In this document: piece by piece, positions 42,035 through 49,950 of the stretch
Position numbering within the stretch: position 1 is the stretch's first letter
Layout: each line of letters starts with the position of its first letter
Assembly (NCBI RefSeq): GCF_000403355.2
Contig: NZ_KE159646.1
Coordinates: forward strand, 1,578,258-1,642,257
Length of the DNA: 64,000 nucleotides
Reading direction: 5' to 3'
Origin: Adlercreutzia caecimuris B7
Lineage (GTDB): Bacteria; Actinomycetota; Coriobacteriia; Coriobacteriales; Eggerthellaceae
Notes under the pieces: generated by a model
What the model was told of the DNA's origin: nothing
The model's database searches: none
Seen by the model: the letters and a program-made list of their open reading frames with translations, nothing else
Program-made: the position numbers and the translations under genes

Positions 42035-42941
42035 CGATGCCGTGGAAGTCGCCGCCGAGGTCATCGAGCCGACCGGCGAGCTGGCCGTGACGTACACGCC
42101 GGCCGTGATCGACGACAACCTCGAAGCCCTCAACGCCTTCGTCGAACAGCAGATCGCGCCCTACATCGGCGCGCAGATCGACCCTAACGACTACGAGCAG
42201 GTCAAGGAAGCGCGCAAGTGCATGGCAGACCTCAACAAGCTGAAGAACCCTATCGAGGCGGAGCGCAAGCGCATCAAGCGCGAGTACGAGGCGCCGCTCA
42301 AGGCGCTGGAGAGCAGGGTCAAGGCGATCACGGCCAAGATCGACGAGGCGCGCGCCGTCCTCAAGGTCCAGGTCGACGAGGCCGATGCCCGCTTCAAGGA
42401 GCTGCGCCGCGCCGTCCTCGCGGAGGAGTACGAGGGCTGCGCCGGCCCGATCGCCGACGTCATCCCCTTCGCGGCCGTCCTCGAGGACGCGTGGCTCAAC
42501 CGCTCCACGCCCGAGGCGAAGGCAGCCGACGCCCTGTACGAGAAGGTGGGGAAGGCGCTCAAGGGCTACAAGACGCTGCAGACCAAGGAGCTCGTCCACA
42601 AGGACGAGGTGGTCAAGCACTACGCCGATACCCTCGACCTCATCGCCGCGCTTGAGCTGGAGGACAGGCTGAACGAGCGCGACCGCGAGATGGCCGAGTT
42701 CAAGGCGGCCCAGGAAGCCGCCCGCCTCGTCGCCGAGGAGCGCAGGGCCCCCGAGCCTGAGCCCGAGCCCCAGCCGGAGCCAGCGCCCCGGGCGGAGCCT
42801 GCGGCCGATCGGTTCAGATGGGCGCTGTCCATGGAGTTCGAGGGCACCAAGGAGTTCGCCACCTCCGTGGCCCGCACCCTCAAAGGCCTGGGGCTCACGG
42901 GAGCATCCATCGTCTGCACCGGGGTGATCGGACATGACTAG
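42027..42941 (+). CDS. DUF1351 family phage protein
   Basis: A 304-aa protein with the coiled-coil core of DUF1351 (ARKCMADLNKLKNPIEAERK, VKAITAKIDEARAVL). A Glu/Pro repeat linker (EPEPEPQPEPAPRAEPAA) and a C-terminal beta-alpha domain (FEGTKEFATSVARTLKGLGL) follow. DUF1351 genes lie next to single-strand annealing recombinases in many Gram-positive phages, as here. Exact function is unknown. Confidence 0.85.
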   Translation: MSSDAVEVAAEVIEPTGELAVTYTPAVIDDNLEALNAFVEQQIAPYIGAQIDPNDYEQVKEARKCMADLNKLKNPIEAERKRIKREYEAPLKALESRVKAITAKIDEARAVLKVQVDEADARFKELRRAVLAEEYEGCAGPIADVIPFAAVLEDAWLNRSTPEAKAADALYEKVGKALKGYKTLQTKELVHKDEVVKHYADTLDLIAALELEDRLNERDREMAEFKAAQEAARLVAEERRAPEPEPEPQPEPAPRAEPAADRFRWALSMEFEGTKEFATSVARTLKGLGLTGASIVCTGVIGHD

Positions 42942-43827
42942 CGAGATAGTGCGTTACAAGGCCGACAACGGCCAGGACATCGAGGTGACCGAGCAGGACG
43001 TGCGCGACCTCATGGCCGCCAACGGCACCACCACGTCGAACGTGACGGCGCAGGAGATAAAGACATACCTGCGCCTGTGCCAGGCCCAGCGCCTCAACCC
43101 CTTCACGAAGGACGCCTACCTCGTGAAGTACGGCACGAGCCCGGCCACCATCATCGCCGGCAAGGAGACGTTCACCAAGCGAGCGCAGCGAAATCCCAGG
43201 TTCCGGGGGTTCGAGGCCGGCATCACCATCTTCGGCACTGACGGCAAGCTCCACCGCCGGGAAGGCTCCATGCTCCTCGACGGGGAGATCGTCGTGGGCG
43301 GCTGGTGCAAGGTGTACATAGCCGGCTACGAGGCCCCCATGTACGACGAGGTTTCCTTCTCCGAGTACAACACCGGCAAGAGCAACTGGCTGAAGATACC
43401 GGCGACCATGATCCGCAAGGTGGCCATCTGCCACGCCCTGCGCGAGGCGTTCCCCGAGGACCTGGGGGGCCTCTACGGGGCCGAGGAGATGGACCAGGCC
43501 GCGCCGCAGCAGTCCTATGAGGAGCCCGCGCCCCAGGCGCCCGCAGCGGTGGCCGTCGAGGCGGCCCAGGCGCCTCCCGAGCCGCCGGCGGCCCGGCCCA
43601 TCGACGAGTACAAGCTCGCGCTCGTCCGCGCCCGCGACGAGCGCGGCGTCCCCGTGAAGGAGGCCATGGCCAAGGTGCGGGAGACCATCTCCAAGCCGCC
43701 CGAGGAGTACGACGCGGCTGACATCGCCTCCGCCGTGGCCATCGTGGACGCCCTGGGTGCGCCCGAGCCCGAGTACGAGCTCGTGGAGGAGCCGCTGCCC
43801 CTGTCCGAGTACGACATCCCGTTCTAA
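42934..43827 (+). CDS. RecT/Bet family single-strand annealing protein
   Basis: A 297-aa recombinase of the RecT/Redbeta superfamily. Typical segments are IKTYLRLCQAQRLNPFTKDA, PATIIAGKETFTKRA, and NWLKIPATMIRKVAICHALR. The C-terminal 100 residues are a Glu/Pro/Ala-rich linker ending in a short acidic tail (ELVEEPLPLSEYDIPF) that may recruit single-strand binding protein. No exonuclease gene is seen beside it. Confidence 0.9.
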   Translation: MTSEIVRYKADNGQDIEVTEQDVRDLMAANGTTTSNVTAQEIKTYLRLCQAQRLNPFTKDAYLVKYGTSPATIIAGKETFTKRAQRNPRFRGFEAGITIFGTDGKLHRREGSMLLDGEIVVGGWCKVYIAGYEAPMYDEVSFSEYNTGKSNWLKIPATMIRKVAICHALREAFPEDLGGLYGAEEMDQAAPQQSYEEPAPQAPAAVAVEAAQAPPEPPAARPIDEYKLALVRARDERGVPVKEAMAKVRETISKPPEEYDAADIASAVAIVDALGAPEPEYELVEEPLPLSEYDIPF

Positions 43828-43839
43828 GGGGGCAGGCGC

Positions 43840-44529
43840 ATGGGAATGGTAATCCACGATGACTTCTGGGCGGCATGCCAGGCCATGCCCGAGAAGCAGC
43901 GCGCCCCGTTCCTCTACGCCCTGGCCGAGTACCGCTTCGAGAAGAAGGAGCCGAAGGGCAGCCCCGCGTGGCTGCCCACCTTCATCGCCTTCAAGCAGCG
44001 AATCGACTTGAGCGACGAGGCGAGCGCCAAGGGGCGCAAGATGGCCGAGGCGAGATGGGGCAAGAAGAGGGCGGCATCGGACGGACGCGATGCCGCCGCA
44101 ACGCACGGGCACGATGCACGAGCAGATGCGCAAGCATATGCGCGTGCATATGCAGCAGTATCGGAGTCGTTCGATGCTGAGAAAGAGAAAGAGATAGGAG
44201 TAGATATACCCCCCTATAGTCCCCCCGCGATCAGCATCGAGGACGCGCCGTTCTGGATGCGCTGCCTCGCCGCATTCAACGACGCGAGGGGGACGGCCTA
44301 CACGACGATGCCCGAGAAGTGCCGGCGCACGCTGGAGCGGGCGGAGGGCTCCTACACGGTCGAGCAGGTCGGCGCCATGGTCGCCTACAAGTGCGACCAG
44401 CTGGCCAAGACGAGGTGGAAGGGGTGCCGCACGCCGAGCTTCCTCTTCTCGCCCGACCACTTCGAGGAGTGCATGCACCAGTCCATCGAGGCGCGGGAGG
44501 AGGCCGACCGCTATGCAGACTACGCCTAG
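43840..44529 (+). CDS. DUF6291-containing phage replication initiator
   Basis: A 229-aa protein with an N-terminal DUF6291-type module (FWAACQAMPEKQRAPFLYAL, SPAWLPTFIAFKQRIDLSDE), a low-complexity linker (about residues 75-130), and a DnaD-like/phage-conserved C-terminal module. The layout, just before a DnaC-like loader, is that of phage replication organisers. The linker codons have an odd composition and carry repeats that may form the origin. Confidence 0.78.
   Translation: MGMVIHDDFWAACQAMPEKQRAPFLYALAEYRFEKKEPKGSPAWLPTFIAFKQRIDLSDEASAKGRKMAEARWGKKRAASDGRDAAATHGHDARADAQAYARAYAAVSESFDAEKEKEIGVDIPPYSPPAISIEDAPFWMRCLAAFNDARGTAYTTMPEKCRRTLERAEGSYTVEQVGAMVAYKCDQLAKTRWKGCRTPSFLFSPDHFEECMHQSIEAREEADRYADYA
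44110..44215. other. Candidate phage replication origin
   Basis: Inside the initiator gene, two copies of the palindrome GCATATGC (44134-44141 and 44146-44153) spaced 12 bases, embedded in GATGC/ATGCA/TGCGC repeats (44114-44180). An AT/purine-rich patch (GAGAAAGAGAAAGAGATA and TAGATATA) follows. This resembles origins located inside O-type initiator genes. Not tested. Confidence 0.4.
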
Positions 44530-45262
44530 GGGCTTCGTCTCCGGCCCCAAGCCGTGCCCCCACTGCGGGCGCGTCCTCCAGCCCCTCACCGCCGACCTCA
44601 ACGGGCGCGAGGTGTTCGCGGGCTGGGAGCCCTGCGGGTGCGACGGGGCCGCGGCCGCCAGGGCCGAGTGGGAGGCCGAGCGGAGGAGGGCCGACGAGGC
44701 TGCTTCCGCCGCTTCGTGGGAGCGCAAGCTGGACGCCTCCGGCATCCCCCCGCGCTTCCGCGACGCCCGGCACCCCTGGGCGCGGAGGCTGGCCGAGCGC
44801 ATCGCCGCCGGCGACGGGCTGTACCTGCACGGGGGCAACGGCACCGGCAAGACCACCCTGGCCTGCGCGGCCGCCCTCATCTGCCTCCGCAACGGGATGA
44901 GCGTTCGGTTCGCCGTGGCCACCAAGCTGCTGGACGAGCTGCGCGAGTTCGGCGAGGCGCAGAGGGAGCTGCTGGCGGCCCTCGCCAGGTGCGACCTGCT
45001 CGTCGTGGACGACCTGGGCAAGGAGGGCGCGGCCACCCCGAGGGCCGCCGAGAAGCTGTTCGACCTGTTCAACGACCGCTACAACTCCCAGACCCTCGTC
45101 CACCCCAGGCCCTTCGTGGTGACGAGCAACTTCCCCCGCAACGAGGTCGCGGTCCGCGTGAGCGACGGGGGGTCCGGAGTGGCCATCGCCAGCCGGCTCA
45201 GGGAGACGACCGAGGCCGTCCTGATGGACGGCGACGATTGGAGGATACATGGCAAGAATTGA
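44513..45262 (+). CDS. DnaC/IstB-like helicase loader ATPase
   Basis: A 249-aa AAA+ protein. An N-terminal zinc motif (CPHCGRVL...CGC) is followed by the Walker A (LYLHGGNGTGKTTLACAA), Walker B (CDLLVVDDLGKEG), sensor 1 (PFVVTSNFP) and an arginine finger region (IASRLRETTEAV). It would load the replicative helicase at the phage origin. It overlaps the initiator by 17 bases. Confidence 0.92.
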   Translation: MQTTPRGFVSGPKPCPHCGRVLQPLTADLNGREVFAGWEPCGCDGAAAARAEWEAERRRADEAASAASWERKLDASGIPPRFRDARHPWARRLAERIAAGDGLYLHGGNGTGKTTLACAAALICLRNGMSVRFAVATKLLDELREFGEAQRELLAALARCDLLVVDDLGKEGAATPRAAEKLFDLFNDRYNSQTLVHPRPFVVTSNFPRNEVAVRVSDGGSGVAIASRLRETTEAVLMDGDDWRIHGKN

Positions 45263-45989
45263 CGTCATCGAGCAGGCCGACGCCCTGGGCGCGCTCCGCG
45301 GCGTGCCGTCGGGGTCGGTGGGCATGCTGCTCACCGACCCGCCCTACTCCAGCGGCGGCCTGTTCCGGAGCGACCGCTCGGGCGCGACCTCCGAGAAGTA
45401 CCAGACCCGGGGCTTCGCCAAGAAGCCCGACTTCTACGGCGACAACCGCGACGAGCGCAGCTTCGTGCTGTGGTCCGTGCTGTGGCTCTCGGAGTGCTAC
45501 CGCGCCATGGAGGACGGCGCCAGCGCCGTCGTGTTCTCCGACTGGAGGCAGCTTGCCAACGTGGCCGACGCGGTGCAGGCGGCGGGCTTCGTCTTCCGGG
45601 GAATCGTCCCGTGGCGCAAGACCTCGTCGCGCCCCCAGCCCAACAGCTTCCGCAACGAGTGCGAGTACGCCGTATGGGCGACCAAGGGCGCGATCGACCG
45701 CGCTCCCGTGGCCGGCGCCAAGTACCTGCCGGGCCTCTACTCCGTGCCGGCCCCCGTCCGCGAGGAGCGCGTGCACTCCACCCAGAAGCCCCTGGAGCTG
45801 ATCAAGTCGCTCATGGAGATCGCGCCCGACGGGTGCGTGGTGCTCGACCCTTTCATGGGCTCGGGCACCACCGCCGTGGCGGCGATAGAGACGGGGCGCC
45901 GCTTCATCGGCTTCGAGATGTCGCCCGAGTACTGCGCCCTGGCCAACGAGCGCGTCTCGCGCGCGAAATCTGCGGGAGGGGTGGCTTGA
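45249..45989 (+). CDS. DNA adenine/cytosine-N4 methyltransferase
   Basis: A 246-aa beta-class N6_N4 methyltransferase. It has the catalytic DPPY motif (MLLTDPPYSSGG) N-terminal to the SAM-binding motif (LDPFMGSGTTAVAAIETGRR), plus HSTQKPLELI. No restriction gene lies beside it, so it is a solitary phage methyltransferase, perhaps for protecting phage DNA or controlling replication. Target sequence unknown. Confidence 0.92.
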   Translation: MARIDVIEQADALGALRGVPSGSVGMLLTDPPYSSGGLFRSDRSGATSEKYQTRGFAKKPDFYGDNRDERSFVLWSVLWLSECYRAMEDGASAVVFSDWRQLANVADAVQAAGFVFRGIVPWRKTSSRPQPNSFRNECEYAVWATKGAIDRAPVAGAKYLPGLYSVPAPVREERVHSTQKPLELIKSLMEIAPDGCVVLDPFMGSGTTAVAAIETGRRFIGFEMSPEYCALANERVSRAKSAGGVA

Positions 45990-46400
45990 ATGGCTAGGGT
46001 CACGACTCTGCCGCGGATGTGGTGGCCGATGATGGGCAGGCCGAGCACCCGGCTCCCCTACTGCCCCGTCTGCGGGCGCACCTCGCCCCTGGAGCAGCAC
46101 CACGTCGTGAGGCGGGGCGCCGGCAGGCTGTTCGACGCCAGCGGGCGTGAGGTGCCCAAGCCCACGGTGACGCTGTGCGGCTTCGGCAGCAATCTGCTCG
46201 ACGCCGACGGGAGGCCCTACTGCCACGGCCTGGCGCACCACAACCGGCTGCACTTCCGCTGGGCCGAGGTGCGCGGCCTGGAGGAGCCGCTGGGCGGCCT
46301 CCCCTGCCCCTGGGAGGGCGGCCACTGGGAGTACCTGCTGCTGGACGAGCCGGCCGACTACCTGACGGCCCTGGGCATGGACGGGTGGAGGCGGCTGTGA
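45990..46400 (+). CDS. HNH-like zinc protein
   Basis: A 136-aa protein with CPVCGRTSPLEQHHVVRRGA near the N-terminus and a second metal-like cluster (YCHGLAHHNRLHFRW), matching a phage HNH-type or recombination-associated (NinG-like) fold. Catalytic activity cannot be confirmed. It starts right after the methyltransferase stop. Confidence 0.72.
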   Translation: MARVTTLPRMWWPMMGRPSTRLPYCPVCGRTSPLEQHHVVRRGAGRLFDASGREVPKPTVTLCGFGSNLLDADGRPYCHGLAHHNRLHFRWAEVRGLEEPLGGLPCPWEGGHWEYLLLDEPADYLTALGMDGWRRL

Positions 46401-46534
46401 GCAACTACCCCGACGGAACCTGGGCGGGAGACCCCCGCGCCCCCTGGAACGAGCCCGGCGAAGACCCCGAATGGGAAGACGAATACGACGACCCTCACAT
46501 CGACATGCTGCGGGAGGAAGGATACGAACGATGA
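46397..46534 (+). CDS. Small acidic phage protein
   Basis: A 45-aa Asp/Glu/Pro/Trp-rich peptide (DPEWEDEYDDPHIDMLREEG) starting with GTG 46397, overlapping the previous stop. Acidic small proteins of this type occur between phage replication and packaging modules; function unknown. Confidence 0.55.
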   Translation: MSNYPDGTWAGDPRAPWNEPGEDPEWEDEYDDPHIDMLREEGYER

Positions 46535-46689
46535 TCGACAAGGAAACCGCCAGCTACATCTGGCGCTGCATCTGCAACCACGACGGCTACTCGGAGGACA
46601 GGGGCGAGTGGTGCGACGCCCTGGAAATCGACCCCGAGGCCTGCGACGAGTTCGAGCAGTTCGTCGCCGAGAAGATCGAGGAGCTGTAG
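46531..46689 (+). CDS. Small phage protein
   Basis: A 52-aa acidic protein with a Trp/Cys-containing helix (SYIWRCICNHDGYSEDRGEW). The start overlaps the previous stop. Unknown function. Confidence 0.6.
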   Translation: MIDKETASYIWRCICNHDGYSEDRGEWCDALEIDPEACDEFEQFVAEKIEEL

Positions 46690-46691
46690 CC

Positions 46692-47402
46692 ATGGAGCGG
46701 AAAGACCCCAAGGACATGACCGCAAGCGAGCTGCTGCGCCATATTGCGCGAACCGTTGAAGACGAGGAATGCGCCAGTGACGCCATAACCTGGCTGCGAA
46801 TGAAAGCGGGCACTGAAGAAACACCGAACTATGGGGCAGAGATGGCGAACGCGCTTGAAGCTGTCGCAAACAAAATCGACGCCGAGATCGAGGCGGCCCG
46901 CAGGGACGCCGTGAAGGAGTCTAAGAAGCCCATGCGGTGGTTCCGGAGCGCCATCCGGCAGGGCGAGGACTGGCCCGAGCCCCGCGACGGCGAGAAGTTC
47001 CGCGAGTACCTGAGACGCTGCTTCATCCTGCTCCCCCGCTACGAGGATGGCGAGCCGGTGCGGTTCGGCGAAGATACCGACAAGCTGCACGAAGTCGAGA
47101 AGCTCATCTTCACGCGCTCCGGCGAGTGCTGCCAGATGCAGGACGCCCGCGGGAACATGCAAAATGCATTCCCCGGCCAGCGCGTGAAGCGCCCCGGCCC
47201 CGAGATGCTTGGCGCCGACGGGAAGCCCATCTCGGTGGGGGAGACGGTGTACAGCAAGAACACCGGCTCGGTTTATACGGTGCTGAAGGTCAAGCCTTTG
47301 GCGGATCTGGTGACAGTCGGCATCTACAACGGCATCGCCTTTGACGTCAACCATGCATCTCTCACCCACACCCCGCCCGACGCCCGCAAGGGAGGCGAGT
47401 AG
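46692..47402 (+). CDS. Phage protein, unknown function
   Basis: A 236-aa protein with an N-terminal helical region (MTASELLRHIARTVEDEECA) and a C-terminal SH3-like beta region (PISVGETVYSKNTGSVYTVL) of the sort seen in phage-encoded DUF1642-like or similar proteins. Codon use in the first 60 codons is slightly less GC-rich than its neighbours. Function unknown. Confidence 0.65.
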   Translation: MERKDPKDMTASELLRHIARTVEDEECASDAITWLRMKAGTEETPNYGAEMANALEAVANKIDAEIEAARRDAVKESKKPMRWFRSAIRQGEDWPEPRDGEKFREYLRRCFILLPRYEDGEPVRFGEDTDKLHEVEKLIFTRSGECCQMQDARGNMQNAFPGQRVKRPGPEMLGADGKPISVGETVYSKNTGSVYTVLKVKPLADLVTVGIYNGIAFDVNHASLTHTPPDARKGGE

Positions 47403-47404
47403 CC

Positions 47405-47776
47405 ATGAGCAGACTCTATGTCTCCGGCCCCGTGACAGGTCGCGATAACCGCAACCTGGATGCGTTCCAGTCGGCGCAGCGGGCGCTGGTCGATGCCGGC
47501 CACACGGCTATCATCCCGCATCAGATCGTCCCGCTCTCCGCGACGCACGAGAAGGCCATGCGCGCGTGCATCAACGATCTCACATGGTGGATGGGCGGCT
47601 TCGCGTACGACGGCGTGGCCCTCCTCGAAGGCTGGGAGGCATCCGATGGCGCGTGCCTTGAGAGGGCCGTGGCCGTGGCGTGCGGAATCCCGTGCAAGAC
47701 CGTGGGAGAGTGGTTGGAGGAGGTACGCGATGATCGAGGCGATGGCGCAGTCGCGCCGCAACTTCTGCCGTCGTAA
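47405..47776 (+). CDS. DUF4406 (nucleoside 2-deoxyribosyltransferase-like) protein
   Basis: A 123-aa protein of the DUF4406 family, related by fold to nucleoside 2-deoxyribosyltransferases. The typical N-terminus RLYVSGPVTGRDN and the LLEGWEASDGACLERAVA segment are clear. It may modify or scavenge nucleotides; activity unproven. Confidence 0.85.
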   Translation: MSRLYVSGPVTGRDNRNLDAFQSAQRALVDAGHTAIIPHQIVPLSATHEKAMRACINDLTWWMGGFAYDGVALLEGWEASDGACLERAVAVACGIPCKTVGEWLEEVRDDRGDGAVAPQLLPS

Positions 47777-47924
47777 CTGCACCCGCGCCACCGAGCGCGG
47801 CGGCTGCACGGTGGGGGCCAAGCCCGAGCGGGTCGGCCCCCAGTTCCCGAGGCGCGGCGGCGCGTACTACGTCGGCCGCCTGCGGTGCGAGGTCGGCGAG
47901 TGGCTTGACGAAAGGAGATGGTAG
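47730..47924 (+). CDS. Small basic Cys-rich phage protein
   Basis: A 64-aa Arg-rich protein with four Cys residues (NFCRRNCTRATERGGCTVG). It overlaps the DUF4406 gene by 47 bases and has GGAGGAGG upstream of ATG 47730. The stretch after it (47925-48151) holds only a 16-codon ORF and a terminator. Confidence 0.5.
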   Translation: MIEAMAQSRRNFCRRNCTRATERGGCTVGAKPERVGPQFPRRGGAYYVGRLRCEVGEWLDERRW

Positions 47925-48071
47925 CTATGAGCGAGCGCGGCCCAGCCCCTCCTCGCCCTCGCGTCCCGGTGAGGTGACGGTCGTGCGCTAGCGACACATG
48001 GCGGAACATGCACTTGCAGGCGCGGGGGCTTCCTCGGACTCCTTCACCCCGCTGCCTGCCCTTCCCTCTCT

Positions 48072-48097
48072 GAGCCGCCCTCCCCCAGGGGCGGCTC
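48072..48097 (+). terminator. Possible terminator before the packaging genes
   Basis: Arms GAGCCGCCC and GGGCGGCTC with an 8-base loop, then CTCTCTTTG. It would separate early from late transcription, but the T-tract is poor. Confidence 0.5.
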
Positions 48098-48151
48098 CTC
48101 TCTTTGTGCGACAGATTCGCGACAATCCCCTCCCGAGTAAGGAGGTGCCCC

Positions 48152-48298
48152 ATGCCACTCAGCCAGATGAAGTGCGAACGCTGCGGCGGGATGATGCCCG
48201 TGCGCCGCAGGCGCGGCCACTTGAGGAAGAAGAACCACATCAAGACCATGTGGTGCCCGTGGTGCAAGCGCGTGACCCCGCACCGCGAGCGGTTCTGA
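48152..48298 (+). CDS. Small zinc-ribbon phage protein
   Basis: A 48-aa protein with CERCGG and CPWCKR zinc knuckles around a basic middle. GTAAGGAGG precedes the ATG. It lies directly before the terminase and its stop overlaps the terminase start. Possibly a transcription factor or terminase partner. Confidence 0.65.
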   Translation: MPLSQMKCERCGGMMPVRRRRGHLRKKNHIKTMWCPWCKRVTPHRERF

Positions 48299-49950
48299 TG
48301 CTCACCGCGCCCCAGGAGAAATACTGCCAGGCCCGCGCCCGCGGGCTGTCCCAGCGCCAGGCGTACCGCGAGGCATACCCGAAGTCGGCCAAGTGGAAGG
48401 ACTCGGCCGTGGATTCGCAGGCCTGCCGCCTTGAGGCGCTGCCCAAGGTTTCCGCAAGGCTCGCCGAACTTCAGGAAGCGGCCGCAAAGGAGGCCGTCGC
48501 GTCGCGTGCGGCCGTGATCGACCGCATGGCGGCCCTGAACGCGCATTCGGCCAAGATCGCCGTGGAGAAGGCTCGACGGGGCGTGATCGACAAGGACGCC
48601 GTGAAGGCCATGGTGGACACCAGCGCGAAGCTGCTCGACGTTCTGCCGGAGGAGCGCGACAATCCGGGCGGCGCCCTCCGCGTGTACGACTTCGGCAGGC
48701 TGCTCGGGCGCGCCTTCGTGGATGTGCACCGCGACATAGCCGAGCACGCCCACGAGGAGTACTGGTTCGAGGGCGGGCGCGGCTCGCTCAAGTCATCAAC
48801 CATCGCCACGGAGATCGTGGGCGGCGTCACCTCTGCGGAGGGCCGCAACGCGCTCTGCATGCGCAACCGCACGAACAAGCTGCGCACGTCGGTATATGCC
48901 GAGATCAAGAAGGCGGCCCGCAGGATGGGCGTGGCCGATGAGTTCACCTGGGGCAAGTCGCCCCTGCAGACGACCCACAAGCCCACCGGCAACGTGATCT
49001 ACTTCTTCGGCGCCGACAACATCAACCCGGAGGACTCCCCGCTCAAGGGCCTCACGCCCGAGGAGGGCTATATCGCCTACGTGTGGTTCGAGGAGGCCAG
49101 CCAGTTCCCCGGCTACAACTACATCCGCAACGTGAAGCAGACGGTGCTGCGCGGCGGCGGCGACCTGCCCACCTGGACGTTTCTCAGCTACAACCCGCCC
49201 ATCAGCGTCAACGCGTGGGTGAACCGCGAGAGCCGCGAGCCGCAGGACGGCAGGCTCGTGCACCGCTCCCACTGGACCGACGCGCCCAGGGAATGGCTGG
49301 GCGATGCCTTCGTGGCCGTTGCCGAGGCGCTGAGGAAGCGTAACCCGAAGGCGTACCGGCACGAGTACGACGGCGAGGCCACGGGCACAGGTGCCAACGT
49401 GATCGACCCTGAGATCATCGAGGTGCGCCCCATCACCGACGAGGAGCGCGACGCGCTGGACAACATCAGCCACGGCGTGGACGCCGGCTCGGTGCATCCG
49501 TGGGTGCACATGCGCGTGGCCTACGACGTGGACGAGGGCGTCCTGTGGCTGCTCGACGAGGACACGGCGACCGGGCACGACGCCCACGATACCAAGACCG
49601 CCCCGCTGCTGGCCGAGCGGCTTGAGCAGTTCGGCGAGGAGGACGCCGACCTGTGGTGCGACAGCGCGGCCAAGGGCATGATCCTGTACTACCGCCAGCA
49701 GGGGCTGAACGCGCGCAAGGCGTACAAGCAGGGCGTGAACTCCCCCGCCGAGCGAGTGCGCTGGCTCAACCGCCTGGCCAAGATCGTCATCAACCCAGAG
49801 ACGTGCCCGATGGCCGCCGAGCAGTTCCCCGCCCTGGAGTACGTCGTAACGCCCGCGGGCGACATTACCGAGACACTGCCGAAGGTGAACGACGACACGA
49901 TCGACGCGGTGGGCTACGCCGCGTCCGTATGGATTAGGCAGGGGCTCTGA
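48298..49950 (+). CDS. Fused small + large terminase subunit
   Basis: A 550-aa packaging motor protein. Residues about 1-125 match small terminase (Terminase_2 type: LTAPQEKYCQARARGLSQRQ, then a helical oligomerisation region). Residues about 140-550 are a PBSX-type large terminase with Walker A-like GGRGSLKSST, Walker B-like YVWFEEASQF, the coupling motif (FLSYNPP) and the nuclease region (VDAGSVHP, LWCDSAAKG, DDTIDA). Fusion of both subunits in one frame is uncommon; no separate small terminase gene is seen. Confidence 0.9.
   Translation: MLTAPQEKYCQARARGLSQRQAYREAYPKSAKWKDSAVDSQACRLEALPKVSARLAELQEAAAKEAVASRAAVIDRMAALNAHSAKIAVEKARRGVIDKDAVKAMVDTSAKLLDVLPEERDNPGGALRVYDFGRLLGRAFVDVHRDIAEHAHEEYWFEGGRGSLKSSTIATEIVGGVTSAEGRNALCMRNRTNKLRTSVYAEIKKAARRMGVADEFTWGKSPLQTTHKPTGNVIYFFGADNINPEDSPLKGLTPEEGYIAYVWFEEASQFPGYNYIRNVKQTVLRGGGDLPTWTFLSYNPPISVNAWVNRESREPQDGRLVHRSHWTDAPREWLGDAFVAVAEALRKRNPKAYRHEYDGEATGTGANVIDPEIIEVRPITDEERDALDNISHGVDAGSVHPWVHMRVAYDVDEGVLWLLDEDTATGHDAHDTKTAPLLAERLEQFGEEDADLWCDSAAKGMILYYRQQGLNARKAYKQGVNSPAERVRWLNRLAKIVINPETCPMAAEQFPALEYVVTPAGDITETLPKVNDDTIDAVGYAASVWIRQGL

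Noticed and set aside
44100-44180. CRISPR-like or tandem repeats in the initiator linker
   Set aside because: Repeats are too short and irregular, with no spacer structure; an origin is a better explanation. No CRISPR array is seen anywhere in the window.
42895-45072. A 725-codon minus-strand open frame over the recombination/replication genes
   Set aside because: Opposite RecT-like, initiator and DnaC-like genes with clear motifs; antisense composition only.
45249-46400. Restriction-modification system
   Set aside because: The HNH-like neighbour of the methyltransferase has no restriction-enzyme features beyond a zinc/HNH pattern common in phage modules; no specificity subunit is present.
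47927-47977. 16-codon ORF after the Cys-rich phage gene
   Set aside because: Pro/Arg-rich, no clear ribosome binding site, no neighbour that suggests a leader peptide.
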